NCBI GenBank assembly: GCA_050084515.1
Contig: CM114271.1
Span: forward strand, 54,684,001 to 54,748,000
Source of the DNA: Blasia pusilla
Taxonomy: Eukaryota > Marchantiophyta > Marchantiopsida > Blasiales
Reading direction: 5' to 3'
DNA length: 64,000 bases
Shown here: one piece after another, positions 45,981 through 58,879 of the stretch
Position numbering within the stretch: the stretch's first letter is position 1
How the letters are laid out: every line of letters starts with the position of its first letter
Notes under the pieces: model-generated
Told to the model about the DNA's origin: nothing
Databases searched by the model: none
The model's input: only the letters and a program-made list of their open reading frames with translations
Made by a program: the position numbers and the translations under genes

Positions 45981-47639
45981 AAGGCCTATATTACCAGTTT
46001 ATGTTGACACTCAAATTAAAAGTGCAACTGAATTTCCTGTTCATTTTCTCACAGCACAATTCTACACCGTTGCCCACTTCAGATGAAAGACTATGGTGAG
46101 TTTGATCAAATCTTCTTTATCTGTGTTGGTTTAATTCGTGGTGCCTTCTCTAAGGCTTGATCCGGCCTCTCGTCTCAAGATCAGGGTAGGCGCAAATTCA
46201 TGAGCTTCACTTTCCCGCAGTTGATGAGTCCAATTTTCCAGGCTTACTTCCATTCTGTAGCAGACGATGGACAACTACCCTCTCGGGCACATGGTAAGAG
46301 ATGGGCCACCAACCTCAACTACCCGATAAAGCCAAGTCCTCTGCACCTTCAAGGTGTGGCTTATATCTTAGTTTTGGTGATATTTTCATCAGGTATCAAT
46401 GGCCTTCCTCCGAACCGCATGTGCAAGTCTCCTTGCGTATGGCTCTTTGAGTGATCTTTGAGCTTGTAGATCGGTTGGAAGCTTTTAGGGGCTTTGGTCC
46501 TCGTTAGGCCTTTTGTTACCCTTGCTTCAAGTATATTATGTGTTCTTGTCACAGGGGATCCCAATCTAACTAACCTGAGATTGGGCAGTGGTCCCCTGCC
46601 CAAAAGAGGTGGTTCCCCTACTCAGGGCATGGATGCCCCACGCTTAAGAGAGACTATTGATTGACTAGTACTTCTGTTGTTGCATGGCGACTATAGACCT
46701 CGTGGCCGGGTTGGATGTTGCTAGAGATTGGGATGGGTGCAGAGAGAGGTTGAAGTGAAGTAGCACCATATGAGAGGAGGGAGACCCTCATATTGTTTGA
46801 ACGCTCTACAACACTACTTACCTTACCCCTGATTGGGACCCCTCGAGAGACTCTACTCGTTGAGTATGGCCTGTAGTAGCCTTGGGACCATAGGCACTGC
46901 TTTCTTGTTGGACAATGGTAGAGACTGGGATGGATGGAGAGAGAGGAGGTGATGAAGGGTACCGTATGAGGGGAGACTCACATGTAGGATGAGTGCTTGC
47001 TATATGGAGTATGGGTGCGGACTTTCCGTGTATCAACTAGAAGTTCCTTACAACAACATCTAATGATTGGGATCCCCAATACATGTTGCTAACCAGTGTG
47101 ACTATCTTGAGCAATGAATCTAGGTTAGCGAATCCGATTAACAGCTCTGGTGTCGTAAGCTTAGCATTTCCAGCACAGGCTATTGCTCTTTGTGTTGTGA
47201 ATTTTGCAAAGGGATCTAGGGTTTAGGGAAATGTGGTTGTGGGAGGATCATGCTTGCTATATGCCATGTCAAGGCCCACACGCAAGAGGCCAAGAAAAGA
47301 GACATTATGCAGACTAGAACAGCAAAGCAAATCAAATCTCCTTTTGGTTCATTCCTTCTCAAATTTCTAGGAAGACCATTTTGCTCTAACACAACGTTTG
47401 GCTCCACACTCTCAAAAACATTGTTCTTATGTTGGTGGAGATGAAGGATGCGTGAGTTGTGATTCTCATCTTAGAGAGGAGCTCTTACAACCCATTGCAC
47501 TTTCTCGAAAAGATTGTAGCTCTCTTTTTCATGTGATTACTTTGGGACCGGCCTTTTGTGCTGCTGCCCATCAAATATGAGTGTGTTGCTGGACAATTTA
47601 ATTTGGCAACAATATGCAGATTGAATTTTAGAGATGCCC
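45981..47639. other. 3' flank of PTST2-like gene and unassigned DNA
   Basis: The first few hundred bases should be 3'UTR. An imperfect ~200-bp tandem duplication is visible: GAGATTGGGATGGGTGCAGA with a downstream GAGAGGAGGGAGACCCTCAT near 46719-46795, repeated as GAGACTGGGATGGATGGAGA with GAGGGGAGACTCACAT near 46920-46983. The frames at 47216-47580 match nothing I recognise. Confidence 0.45.
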
Positions 47640-48520
47640 TTCAACATTCTTTGGGGGCGTCTCTACCTTGACATGGCCATCCAGCAATCATCAAATCCAT
47701 AGGATCAACCCTTTTAAGGTCCTTCCAACAATGCAATATGTGACGGCAAAGCACGTTGATACCCACGAATAGTTGATGGCGGCAACAATTCAGGATATTT
47801 TCGCATCAACTGACCAATATGTCGGGATGAGATTTTCTGGGCCGTCTCATCTCGCCTCACATACACGTATTTCCGCACAGGAATACCGGCTTGTAACACT
47901 ACAACCAAACCAGTGTTAATCCTATCAAAAAGATTTAACATACAAATGTCTTCCGGCGGATACTGCCATACAATGGATGTAGTAGGAGTAGGAGGTCCCA
48001 GGGCGGACTCCTACTTCTGCCAAGTGGGCCAGAAGTAAGAGTCCGTGGGGCCTCCTCTTCCTCGTGAGATATAATAGTCTCGCATCAAGCTTCTTGCACT
48101 AGGCGATCAGCTTCCTGCCGTAGTGCACCGCCTGAACTCCAAAGTGGTACATCCAACGATGAGGACGCCACTGTTGCAAAATAGTGACCTTCTCTACCTC
48201 CTCATGCACAAGAGAATCCATAGCAGAAATATTACCCTCCAAAAAGTCTCCTGGCCAAGTGACTGTTCCACTGAAACCAGTCACAGATGCTAACACTGTT
48301 GGGGAAGATCCTATTGGTCGAGCCCCATAAATAAATCTCACAGGAACTTGGCTCATATGTCCGTCCCCGGACTGCCAACCAAGTCTATAAGACGTTGTCT
48401 CAGTCCAGTAATCCATCTGAAAACCCATCGGGTACAATGCTGCTCCTCCAACTAGTACATCATACGACTCGGCTGATATGACTACCGTAGGTACTCCCAA
48501 TCGGGAGCTATCAGTCGCAT
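47640..48520 (-). pseudogene. Ty3/gypsy fragment: protease-like region plus C5-methyltransferase N-terminus
   Basis: Read on the minus strand, the part at 48490-48099 contains ESYDVLVGGAALYPMGF and YRLGWQSGDG. It corresponds to ESYDVLVGGAVLYPMGF and RLGWQ at 57640-57740 in the large element. After stops and a shift, 47941-47714 reads MLNLFDRINTGLVVVLQAGI (methyltransferase motif I). YVYVRRDETAQK (motif II region) and YPELLPPSTIRGYQ follow. In a further frame comes MDLMIAGWPCQG, where the catalytic Pro-Cys-Gln codons are 47676-47668. Sequence similarity stops at about 47640, so the rest of the enzyme is lost. The same domain order is seen in the 53-64 kb element. Confidence 0.78.
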
Positions 48521-50204
48521 GATCTGGTCTCAATTGTACAGAATTCAACGAGGAATGAAATATCAAATAGGAGGAGTGGATTGACCTTCGTCCAACCCTC
48601 CCCATTGCTCTAAAAAAAGGAAGATCAAGGCAGGGGAGGATGGGACATATGAACAAAGATTAGAGGTACCAAGACATATGAAAGGGTAAGGGAAAATGAA
48701 GTTTCTTGGATACTCAATCGAATTCCGTGGACCTTAGAAAAGATACTCCAATAAAAGTCCTCACAAAAAAAGGAGTTTTTGTAGGGATAACTCCAAAGAT
48801 CTTAGAGTGATTCACATTTGATTCCAAATACTAGTGTGCACAAGTCATAAAAAACCTCTACATACAACCCCCACTTGAACCACTAACGTTTGGATTTTCC
48901 AATTTGGTTACCTTTTATATCCATCATTGGTTGCAGAGATTCAGCAGAACTTTATTTTTGTGTGCATGGATAATAATGCTCTGGTGTTTAGGAATGAGCC
49001 CTTCTAACATATAAGGGAGAAGTTGTGTTGAGGGTGGAGTTGCCCTCATATCTGAAATTTATTTTGTTATTTGTACTAGCTTTCTTCTGCCGCATCCCAA
49101 AAGTGTGACAGATGCATAAATACATCATGGAAAATCGATTGCTATTTAAATAGTTTTTGTAGGTAGCTTCCAAGTTGGCATATTGGGATTGATTCGAATC
49201 ATTGATAGGTTAAGGTGGACACATGACATGGTCATTTTGCACATCGTCCAATTTATCTTCTCCATAATATTGCCTATATGTTTGGACCATCTAAGATTGG
49301 TTTACCACATTATGAGTATGTCGTGGACTTTCTTAGGGTGTACCTTAGGTCTTCTCCAATTGGGGATGAGAGGAGAACTACTCATACTAATATAGAGTGT
49401 ATGATTTCCTATATTCTTGAGGAGAGTGGGTAATATGTAGAGAGAGAGTGGTATTGCACCACACATAATTACCTTATTTAGGCCCATCTATGTAAGATAA
49501 ATAAGTTCGAGGTGATATGTGGTAGTTAAAGACCCAAGGCATGAGACCATTCATGCATGAGGAAGAGTGCTAGTAGAATTGGTGGTAAAGAAGATTCAAA
49601 TGTACAACTATCTATGAGGATGACATCTCTTTGTGCTATTGGCCGTTGAGATCCATGGGCCTACATTCTAGAGGCTTGACATTTTTCTCTTGAATTGGCT
49701 CTATCTTCTCTATTAGATTGAAGAATGGAGTTTCATTCCTTGCCATGTCTACTCGTGATAGAGTAGTTGGTTGATAGTAAGAGTTCTTTGGTGTCTATGA
49801 TGTAGGGAGCAATATCCGGGTCTAACTTTGTCTTAAATGGCTAGATGAGGTTAGTTACGATTGAGTCGCTTTGAGTTCAAAGTTTCCGTTCAACTCCATA
49901 TTTTTCTATGTTGGGTCAGGTGATATATTGGCCCAATCAAGTCACCCAATATGCATAGGTTTCGATATCTTCATTGATTTTGGTTATATTTGGGGGAGCT
50001 CTTTTGGCTCTGCATACAATGAGAGGGTATAGAAGAAGACGAGATGGCTTTCGGAAACCACTTTTCTTATGTTTACCTTTTGTCGTCCTTTTTTTCTAGG
50101 GTTTGGTAGAAGATAGAATCTATATGTTATAGATAGAGTGGATTCTTTCATGATAGAGATTGAATGTGTATTGACAATCATGTGTACTCCTCATAGTATA
50201 TTTG

Positions 50205-50281
<77 letters not shown>

Positions 50282-53078
50282 TATAAAAAGTGTGTTGTTG
50301 TATGTGTAAGAAGCTTCCCATATTGGGAATATTGTTCATATTTGTAATGTGGATACAAATAATGATATAGATTGTGTAGTGATGTGTATGGGTATCACAT
50401 CTTCAAGAGAGTTCTCTCTTCATTTTTTCAGGAATTCATTTCACTAAGGTTGGTTAAAGGAGCAAGTAAAAATTTTAGGTGTGACTCCTAGAACGTTACG
50501 AGGAAATTCAAAGATCATGTTTGAATTTTTCAACTTCCTATGTATAAGCTTGTTGTGAAGTAGTTTTATCTGTGACTAAATCCTTCTTTCGTTATATTTT
50601 TCCTTTGTCAATTAGCTTGCATTTTCCTATTTTTGGTCTTAAAAGCCTTGAAATCCAAAAGTATCATATTAAATCCCTTAGTTGGCCTGAGTAAACCTAC
50701 GGATGAAGATGAGAAGGTGCAATTAAGTCTTGGTAAGTTCTTTTGAATGAAGAAGATTTTACTTTTCTTTTGTATTTGATGACATTGGATCAAGGATGGT
50801 AATATAATTTTGGGGGATGGGTTACGAAATCATGATTCAATAATGGTTTTTAAATTGGAAATTGTCGCGCACCTACTATCTTGAAATCCGGCCTAGTGTA
50901 CCATAAGGGTTTGTTTTCAACATGCCATGTTCTTGTTACTAATCTACACCCAAAAACACTCTCATTAAGCATGGTTTGAATCATCCAATCTTGCATCTCT
51001 CGAGTATGGGTCTGAGATGAACCCTTAAGTCGAACAGATCTAAATGGGTTAGATATGGATCTAACCTCTCATTTCTTAACATAGGCAAGACGCTCAAAAA
51101 TCAAGATTTGGGACAAATTTCTTTGATAATCTAGAGATCTGAACAACTCTAGTATTCATGGAGACTTTAATTGCCTAACAAATATTGAATGAGTTTCTTG
51201 TCAGAACTCAATATGTGAGCCTTGTGACAAGGTCCAAAATTTGCGCCCAAAATTGAACATCATGGATTTGGTTTGACATCAAAACCGTGACACCAATCTC
51301 TAAATCCATCTTGTATCTTTGGTTTATCTCAATGATTCCCAAGGTGGGATTCAGATTGCAGACTTCCTAGGAGATCTTCCCCTTTATATGGAGTTTTAGA
51401 GAATTCCATCCCTTCTTTTTATCCAACAAATTCTTCTTATGCCTGTTATTGTATTTCTCACCTAAAATTATTCATTTCAACAGTTTTTGGTTGCTTCTAA
51501 GAATTGTATCCTTATGTTTATCTAGATCTTTGATGCGTTGGAAATTTTTTTTCACAAGATTCTTATGACCACCTTATCCATTCCAGAAATATTTTCGTAC
51601 CAGTTGTTATGACTCAAACATGAAGAACCTCGAAATCCTTCATTAAGTTCAAAACTAGATTGCAATCTCCTAGGAGTCCAACTTTTGTGGGATTTGAGAT
51701 CTTATCAAGTTGCGCCCAGCCTTAGGATAGTTTTTCATTCTCTGATATTTTTGAGCTACTCATGGTCCTAATCTTCTTTGATGGAAGCTCAAATGGATTT
51801 TGAGTGATATTTGAGATGGTTTTTAGAGCCATTATGTTTAATGTAACACAAATTATGAAATTCAAATTGGGATCTACTTTTATCTTTAGGAGGAACCATA
51901 TTTATGAGTAGGAAAATGTCGGGATCTAATTTTGCATAGATCACCTTTACCATAGTGATATTGTTCCAAGTAAGCTTCCTTTGACTAGTCGTGATTGTTT
52001 GAATATGTTGTAAGTGTATTCATAACTAAAACTAGTTTGGGATGCATCTTGAATATTCTCCAATGTTATTCCACTTGGGGTTATTTAATTTCCTTGAAGC
52101 TAGCTCTTAGATGGCTTCGTATTTTTATTTCTATCCAATTTGTTGTGATCTTGGATCTAGCCATTCTTTCTTTAATCAACATGAAATCCCTATCTTGGTT
52201 TTTAATTTAACTTATTATGATCTTGAATCTTGTTGACTCTTACTCAAAGTTCCCTTTGTTCTTTTCGGGTGTCTTCTTCCATTCCCCTTTATGCTTTCCT
52301 TTCACGCAGTTATTAATAATCCAAGCATACGTAAACAATGATAGATTTTATGATCTCCATTCACAAAAGCCACCTTTGCAAGGGGTACTTTAAGTTCTAC
52401 CTCCAACTTGATTTATTTATCTTGCATAATATTAACACAAGATTTTTTATTCATTTTTCATCACCTTGAATAGAAAAGTTCACTTTAAAATTTTCCTTTA
52501 TGCATGAGAAACCTTGAACGTGGGCTCCTTTTTCTTGAGATTTGGAATTATGGCTTTTCAAGGACTCCCAAAATTGACCAAGAATTCCCAATACTAATCA
52601 TCCATTAATGAAATTTTGGCATGACATATAGTATCAAGAATGCTTGGCCAATATAGAGAGTGCTTAAAGCCATTATATTTAATCTTGGAAAAACTAATTC
52701 TAGAATCTAACATATGGGGTTTTGTCATTGGTCCCTAAAAACTATAACCATGCACCCAGAGAATCAAACATCTATCAATGATCGATTTGTGGTTTTTGTA
52801 TTATTGGGGAGATGGGGATTCGAAAAGGGGTGGTCGAATTTCCATTGTCAAAATTTCCGTGTTTAATTTCTATCATTGCAAACATTCATCATATTTTCAA
52901 ATCTATCTTCTATTGGAAAGGTAAAGGAAGAGGAGAAGCCCCTAACAATCGGAACTCAATAGCAACAGAAAGGTTATGAACTCCACCTAAAAAACCATCA
53001 TTACTACTAAGAGGGTATCTAACAATGACATCTCCCATGATGTGAGCCCACCTCACATGTCGATTCGCTTGGCTGAGC
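48521..53078. other. AT-rich intergenic
   Basis: No gene recognised in 4.5 kb. One long TA microsatellite is present. A frame near 49240-49440 reads IGLPHYEYVVDFLRVYLRSS, which may be a transposon relic that I cannot assign. Confidence 0.5.
50207..50278. repeat. (TA)n microsatellite, 72 bp
   Basis: An uninterrupted TA run of about 36 units, flanked by TTGCT and GTATATAAAA. Confidence 0.98.
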
Positions 53079-53629
53079 TCTCACGCCTTTTAGGATAGAT
53101 CGGTAAGATCTAGTAGAGCGCCTTCGTGAGTAGTGGAGGACATGCTCAGTAGATCAAGAATGACCTGCTGAGGCCCCGGAAAACGTGAGAGAGCAGGTTT
53201 CCCCTTCGTTTCGGCTCATTTGGAGCCATATCGAGGAACTTACTATTTTAGGCAAGTACCATTTTGAACATATGATCGACTTTCTATTTTGGTTAAGTGG
53301 CCCTTTACCTCCTACATCAGGTCAAGAGCCAAGGAGATGACTTAGGAGCATAAGTTACCAAGGAGATGACTTGGGAGCATAAGTTACCATGGAGAGAGCT
53401 TGGGAGAGGGGAGGGGTATACCTCAACGAGAGAGAGTTTGAGAACTCATTCTCTCTTTGTTGAACCTCTTGGCATGAGGCGACGGAGCTATGTTCTTGCT
53501 TGCCTTGTGTATGTAACCCAAGCCTCTCATTAGGAGAGTGGATTTGGTTTGACATTGAGAGAGACATGTGAGAGTACACACATGTGAGAACTAGGGTGTT
53601 GTGAAAGAGAGATTGGATTTTATTTTACA
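53079..53629 (+). repeat. 5' LTR (truncated; main block only)
   Basis: Similarity to the solo LTR and to the 3' LTR begins near 53079 (TCTCACGCCTTTTAGGATAG against TGTCATGTCTTTTAGGATAG at 63489). It runs to TTTTACA at 53629. The ~126-bp block found at 63361-63486 and at one end of the solo LTR is absent on both sides here. A small internal duplication (AGGAGATGACTT twice near 53333-53372) is specific to this copy. Confidence 0.8.
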
Positions 53630-55529
53630 AAAGAGAGAATGAGTGAGTGAGAGAGCTTCATGGGGGAGCTCGCTGGTCACTCGCTGGTTTTGCAAGTTGG
53701 GGATCGTATTCCCCGTTCAGCGGTTCATGGGAGTGCTCACTGGAGTAAGAGCCGCTTACTTGTGATGTTTCCTTTGCCGATTTTTTGTATGGAAGAGTGG
53801 CCCGCGGAAGCGCTGCCCAATTTTTGATAGGGATGGAGTATGGGGCGGATTGCCCCATGTCGGTGCTCTTGGGAGTACCATATAGCTTTCTCATTTGTGT
53901 TCTCAGATGTTTTACGTTTTCGTTGGGAGAAATCAACGCGGGAGCTCTGCCAAATTTTATGTAGGAGAAAGAGACATTGGGCTTTACGACAATCCCTGTC
54001 AGTTTTTATTGGAATGTTTGATCCCAAATATTTTTTGACACTGTTTTAGATCATAAATCTATGCACGTTGTGCAATAAATCGTGTGCAATATGGAGATGC
54101 GAGCAAAAATTTATGATCAATCTTGCAAAATTGCCATTGCTAGGCAATTTTTAGGGTTAAATTGTTCAAACCCTAAACCAGTCGCCGCGTTGGCGGCGGC
54201 CGTGGCCGTCATAGTCACCGTCAACACTCCACCATTGACACTTAACTATCACCGTCAATAGTCAAATATCAACCATTATCGTCAATGGTCAAACGTCAAC
54301 CATCAACCGTCCACCGTCGGCCGCCGTCGCCGCCTAGCGCTACTCAGAGCCGCGTTCGTCCGTTGTCCACCCTTTGGTTGCCATTACTACCATTATGGAG
54401 TGGAGGGTCTTCCACGACCACCGTTGATTCTTTGACTTGTGCCGCCACCACATACTTTGGTTTGGATGCCACCGTCATCGCAGTTTTGTCATCAACCAAT
54501 GATGGCAGGTGACCCTGGGTTATGGTATTTTCGTTTTCATTTCATGCTGTTATGTTGTGATTGGTAGCCGCTCGACGATGATGAAGTACCATGCCGTGAC
54601 GCCCGTAGCTGCAACGCGCCGCCGATTGCCGCGTCGTGCCGCTTATGGCCGCACCGCACCATCTTGATTGCGGAGCCGCTCCTTCACTAAGGAGTAGAGC
54701 GTATGAATTGCTGATTGAGGAGGCTATGCTGCCGAGTGCCGCACCCCATTCTCGAGTGCCGTGCCGTTTGTAGCCATTCCGTGCCGCATCGGACCATTGG
54801 ATCTGCACATTACATCGAGAAGGTTTGAGCAGCGTCAGTAGAAGAGGAGTACGACTTACTAATTGGAGGAGTTTTCTTCACGACCGAGTTGGGGTCGAGA
54901 TTTGCAGTTGTCGAGGAGAGACATCGACATTATTGTCATGTTACCCATTCTGGTCTCTTACCCTGCACGTGTGAGGGATTTTCGAATATTGGGAAGTTAT
55001 TTGGGATATGGGGTTTGGTGCTGATGCTAGGAGCATCAATGATGTATGGGTTTAGGGGACATAGACCTGTGTGGGATGTCCAGAGTTGAGGATGGTTTGT
55101 CGATGAGACGATAGATCGGTTGATTTGCCGCACAACACACCTCTCAATGAGAGAGTGTAGATTGAGTGCCGCATGTTTAGTTTGAGTGATTCAGGGATTA
55201 CTCACGAGATTGAGAGTGATCATGTGAGAGGGGCACAAGGGCCATCACGGAGTCCTTTCGGGATTTTGAGAGGCGAGGTAGTGGAACTGAGAGTAGCTCT
55301 TGAGGATTTACCCAGAGTGGTGCGAGGTTTTGAGGGTCTCCACGTGAGAGACCACCTCGATCTCCTTTTGTGTCGTCTTCAAACGAGGGGGAGCGTGTAG
55401 AGGAGTGTATTAGTGATCCACCTTACACATTGAGTGGTCCTACCAGTTGGGCGTAAGAGATGGATGACCGGGGTAGAGGACCGCGTAGGTTTTTGGGTGT
55501 TGTTGGCACCATAGAGCTACACGACTTCA
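53630..55529 (+). other. Retroelement leader with low-complexity GC-rich blocks
   Basis: The untranslated leader or decayed gag start lies here. 54190-54340 is rich in CGTCAA/TCAACC and CCGCCG words. 54560-54800 repeats GTGCCG/GCCGC words. A frame at 55173-55397 could be the start of gag but shows no motif. A stem or packaging role is possible but nothing is demonstrable. Confidence 0.5.
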
Positions 55530-56752
55530 TTGCGGAGTTGGTGTGACTCACAGCGGGCTAGGAATTCTAGAGAGTTCAACCCATTTACAACATGGAATGG
55601 TATGTTCCAGCATTTAGAAGGGGCGCCCATGGACGATTACCATGAGTTCTCCCATAGATATGCCCAAGAGATTGAGGCATCGCGACTCTATTATCACCCA
55701 CACTATGTGTCATGGACGGAGCGGTTCCCTGATGAGGAGGAGGAGTCAGGAGAGGCTACGTCCTATTCCACTAGTGATGTTTTAGGAGGGGTCACTCGCA
55801 TTGGGCCAATTGCACCGTCTAGTCGGGTTCGTCCCAGGTTCAACCTTGTGGTTGAGTTCTTCGCTAAGTTGAGGGCTAGCTACGAGGGGGTACGGACGGA
55901 GAAGTTGCGGAGCATCCACGACTTCTAGAGGTGCCCGGGTGAGAGTTTGTGTGAGGCTTACACTCGCTTGCGCCGGTTGATCAACGTCACTCAGGGTTTG
56001 ATAGAGGCTCAGGCTATCCAGTCATGGTACGCGATGTTGGACCAAACCATGTGAACACGGGTACGGGAGGGGGTGGTTCTTATGAACACCTCCCCTACAT
56101 TGAGAGATGTTTTAGGACCGTCGAGAATATTGAGCACTACATGGAGGAAGATAGCGTAGCCACCATGGGTTCTGGGCGAGAGCAGTCAGGATTGTCTGCA
56201 CCACCTGTGCAACAACGTGGACTGCGAGATAGGTCGACTGTGTCACCACGAGTTCAGGGAGGATATCAGGAGGCCGTGCCATAGAGACCTGCATCTTCAT
56301 ATACGGCTCAGCTGCAACCGCATACGATTACTTGTTGGTCATGTGGTGGAGCCCATCATCAGCGTGATTGCACTCGTCAAGGTCATGGACGTGTGCCTCA
56401 ACATGGAAGAGGAGATGGAGCTACACCAGGAGGTTATCAGTGTGACTATTGTCAAAGGTATGGTCATATACGTGCGAGGTGTCTCAGTTTACATCGTGAG
56501 TTACGTCCGGACCGAGGGCCAGAGAGGGCACCAGAGCGAGTAGCCGATCCGGGTGGGCCTAGAGATCGTGCACCAGGTGGTCCCGTTGGGGCACTAGGAG
56601 CTGGAGTTGCCCAACAGGATGGTGGAGCTGCTCGTGGAGGAGGTAGAGTCCCACCACTTATACGCGTTGAGGGAGACTCCGGGCATGAGGCTAGGATGGC
56701 TGCTCAGATACATCAACCACATGAGCATATTGCCGCTATGGCATTGAGATAA
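55530..56752 (+). pseudogene. gag relic with two CCHC zinc knuckles
   Basis: Gag forms the retroelement particle. A capsid-like stretch (55530-55928) contains FNPFTTWNGMFQHLEGAPMD and YHEFSHRYAQEIEASR before a stop. After shifts, the frame from about 56320 shows knuckle 1, CWSCGGAHHQRDC (CX2CX4HX3C), at 56333-56371. Knuckle 2, CDYCQRYGHIRARC (CX2CX4HX4C), lies at 56441-56482. An R/P/G-rich tail ends at 56752. Two knuckles are usual for nucleic-acid-binding gag. The capsid-like part and the knuckles are in different frames. Confidence 0.8.
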
Positions 56753-57359
56753 CCCGATGTCAGATCCATGGCATCGACATCATATGGAGCAGCCAGAGAT
56801 ATGGAGGATTCAGGTTGGATGTGCGGGGTTGCCCAAATGGAGGCCGCCGTAATTATGATGCATGGAGCAGCCCCAAAGTTGGATCCACAGCGAGGGGAAG
56901 CCAGGAAACAGACTAGGCTTCCTCAGTCTTTCACGTTGTCCGAGGCGATTAGGACCCCATCGATGAGTCCTGATCAGAGTTCTTGGAGAGTTGGTGATGT
57001 TGTTGGTGTGCAGACACAGAGGGCAATGGGAGAAGTGAGTGCGACGACTCTGATTGCTGATTCTCATGAGGGGCATGTGTCAAGCACGTTGTTGGGGGCG
57101 GCCATCGTTGTGTACCACGCCCCTTTATTTTCTGCTTCCGATGTTATGACGTTGGGAGGTACGCCCGCCGAGTTTTTTGGCTGGCCGCTACGCTATGTGA
57201 GCGTGGAGTTGGAGTTCCTGCATCACGTTTAGAGGTGATTGCAGAGGAGGTGATGGACCTGCCCTTGGAGTGGATGCCGGGGCCGTCCACGTCAGATTCA
57301 TGGTAAGCTGCGGTTGTCAGGATGGCGGAGATGCCCGCTAGACCCACGATAGAGTGTGT

Positions 57360-57915
57360 CATGGTTTCTTCCAGGTGGTGAGTCCCGGAGGTAGAGCTTT
57401 TAGTCCGCAACGCGTCTAGTTGGATGTAGGAGCGCAACCCTTGATGTTGGGGAAAGCGTCATTCAGAGGATTGGGCTTGACGAGAGCCGATGTGGAGCAT
57501 TTTCCATTCCGGATATAGACATCCTTGGGTGGAGCGAGTACCACACAGTATATCACCCGATAGGAGATCGTGGTGAGGATTTTTCGGGGACATCCTACAG
57601 TTGAGTCAGTGGTGCAAGCCAAGGCGATAGTGACTGATGCAGAGTCCTACGATGTCTTGGTTGGTGGAGCAGTGTTATACCCGATGGGTTTTTCCTTGGA
57701 TTATTGGGAGGATTCAGCGTCCTAGAGACTAGGATGGCAATAAGGTGATGGGCGCCTTAGCTCATTATCCGTTCAATTCACATGTGTAGTGATCGAGCGA
57801 CGGCCTGGAGAGATGGCGACCTTAGCAGCATTTAGCAGTGCCATCACTTGGCCTAATGATTTGATTGAGGGGTATGTCCATGCAGAGGATACTCCCGTTC
57901 TGACATTTCTATGAA
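57360..57915 (+). pseudogene. Aspartic-protease-like region of the retroelement
   Basis: The stretch LDVGAQPLMLGKA (Asp codon at 57423) resembles the D-S/T-G-A active-site loop of retropepsins, with Val in place of Ser/Thr. About 220 bp later VTDAESYDVLVGGAVLYPMG matches the corresponding region of the fragment at 48.5 kb. TAG and frame breaks interrupt it. It lies between gag and the methyltransferase, as expected for a gypsy protease. The Asp-Val-Gly variant and the decay keep the call moderate. Confidence 0.6.
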
Positions 57916-58119
57916 AAGGAGTGTCATGGTAGTCGCATCAGTCCGTGGAGGAGAGGTGCCGCTTTGGGGCTCGACTGAGGAGCTTTGACGCTTAGCCACT
58001 AAGCATGTGCAAACCACGTGGAGCAAGACGTTTGCATCAGAGTGTGACGGGTCAAGAAGAACCCCAAGTAGGCAGAAGCGGTGCTATGACCCTTTTGGAC
58101 ACCATCCCGATTGTGTGGT

Positions 58120-58790
58120 GCATCCTAGAGAAGGGTATTCGGGTGTTGGATCTCTTTGGAGGGATCAACATTGGGTTAGTTGTTGTTTTGCACGCATGAG
58201 TGCACGTGCAACAGTAGCTGTATGTGGAGATTGATGATGTTGCAAGGCGTGCTTCACTTCACCATATGGCGCTGTTACGCCTCTATTTTCCCGACTTGTT
58301 GTTTGCGTCTGCCATTCAGGATTACCAGAGTTCCATACCGAGGGACATTTCATTGTTGGGGGGGTAGGACTTGGAGCGAGTAGGGACCATAGACTTAGTC
58401 ATTGCTAATTGGCCATGTCAGGGCCAATCAAGTATCAATTGGTGGATTCTATATTGGATCCAGGCCGTCGATCACAGGCAGTGAGGCTAGATGATCGACC
58501 GCCGTTGACTGTGGTCAACAGGATTGGCAGGCCACGGACAGCCTTTCCCACATTGGTGAGTTTTCCCGCTTTCTATGCATTCAATGAGGCTGGACCTGGC
58601 TTGGTTTGGGATGACCAAGTATAGAGGTTGGTGGAGCCCAACGCCGATGAGCGAGAGTGAGCGATGGGATTCCCCACAGGAGTGACGGAAATATCGTCAC
58701 TATCAGAGGCATCACGACGTCATGTCCTGGGTCAGGAAATGGACATGAACTGCTTGACATGGATTTTCAGCTTAGGAGTACCTGAGCAGT
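58120..58790 (+). pseudogene. Cytosine-C5 DNA methyltransferase domain within the retroelement
   Basis: C5 methyltransferases transfer methyl from S-adenosylmethionine to DNA cytosine through a catalytic Cys. Motif I is GIRVLDLFGGINIGLVVVL (from about 58136). A motif II-like LYVEIDDVAR follows. Motif IV is TIDLVIANWPCQGQSS, with Pro-Cys-Gln at 58413-58421. After a shift, ILDPGRRSQAVRLDDRPPLT and VVNRIGRPRTAFP fit the target-recognition region. AMGFPTGVT and SRRHVLGQEMDMN fit motifs IX-X. Motifs VI-VIII are missing between 58421 and about 58450, so this copy has a deletion as well as three stops. Motif I resembles the DNMT3/DRM type, but the decay prevents a firm class. Gypsy-encoded DNMTs are known from charophyte algae. 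Confidence 0.82.
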
Positions 58791-58879
58791 GTCGTTTGAG
58801 GACGTGACAGATCACAGTTGTGGCGTTGGTGAGCCCCATTCCTACCAAGGCTGTCGTGCGCCTACTCTCCTTGAACGTT

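Noticed and set aside
56768-57232. 154-codon open frame between gag and protease taken as a separate gene
   Set aside because: It lies inside the retroelement between gag and protease and is more simply decayed polyprotein linker; no independent motif.
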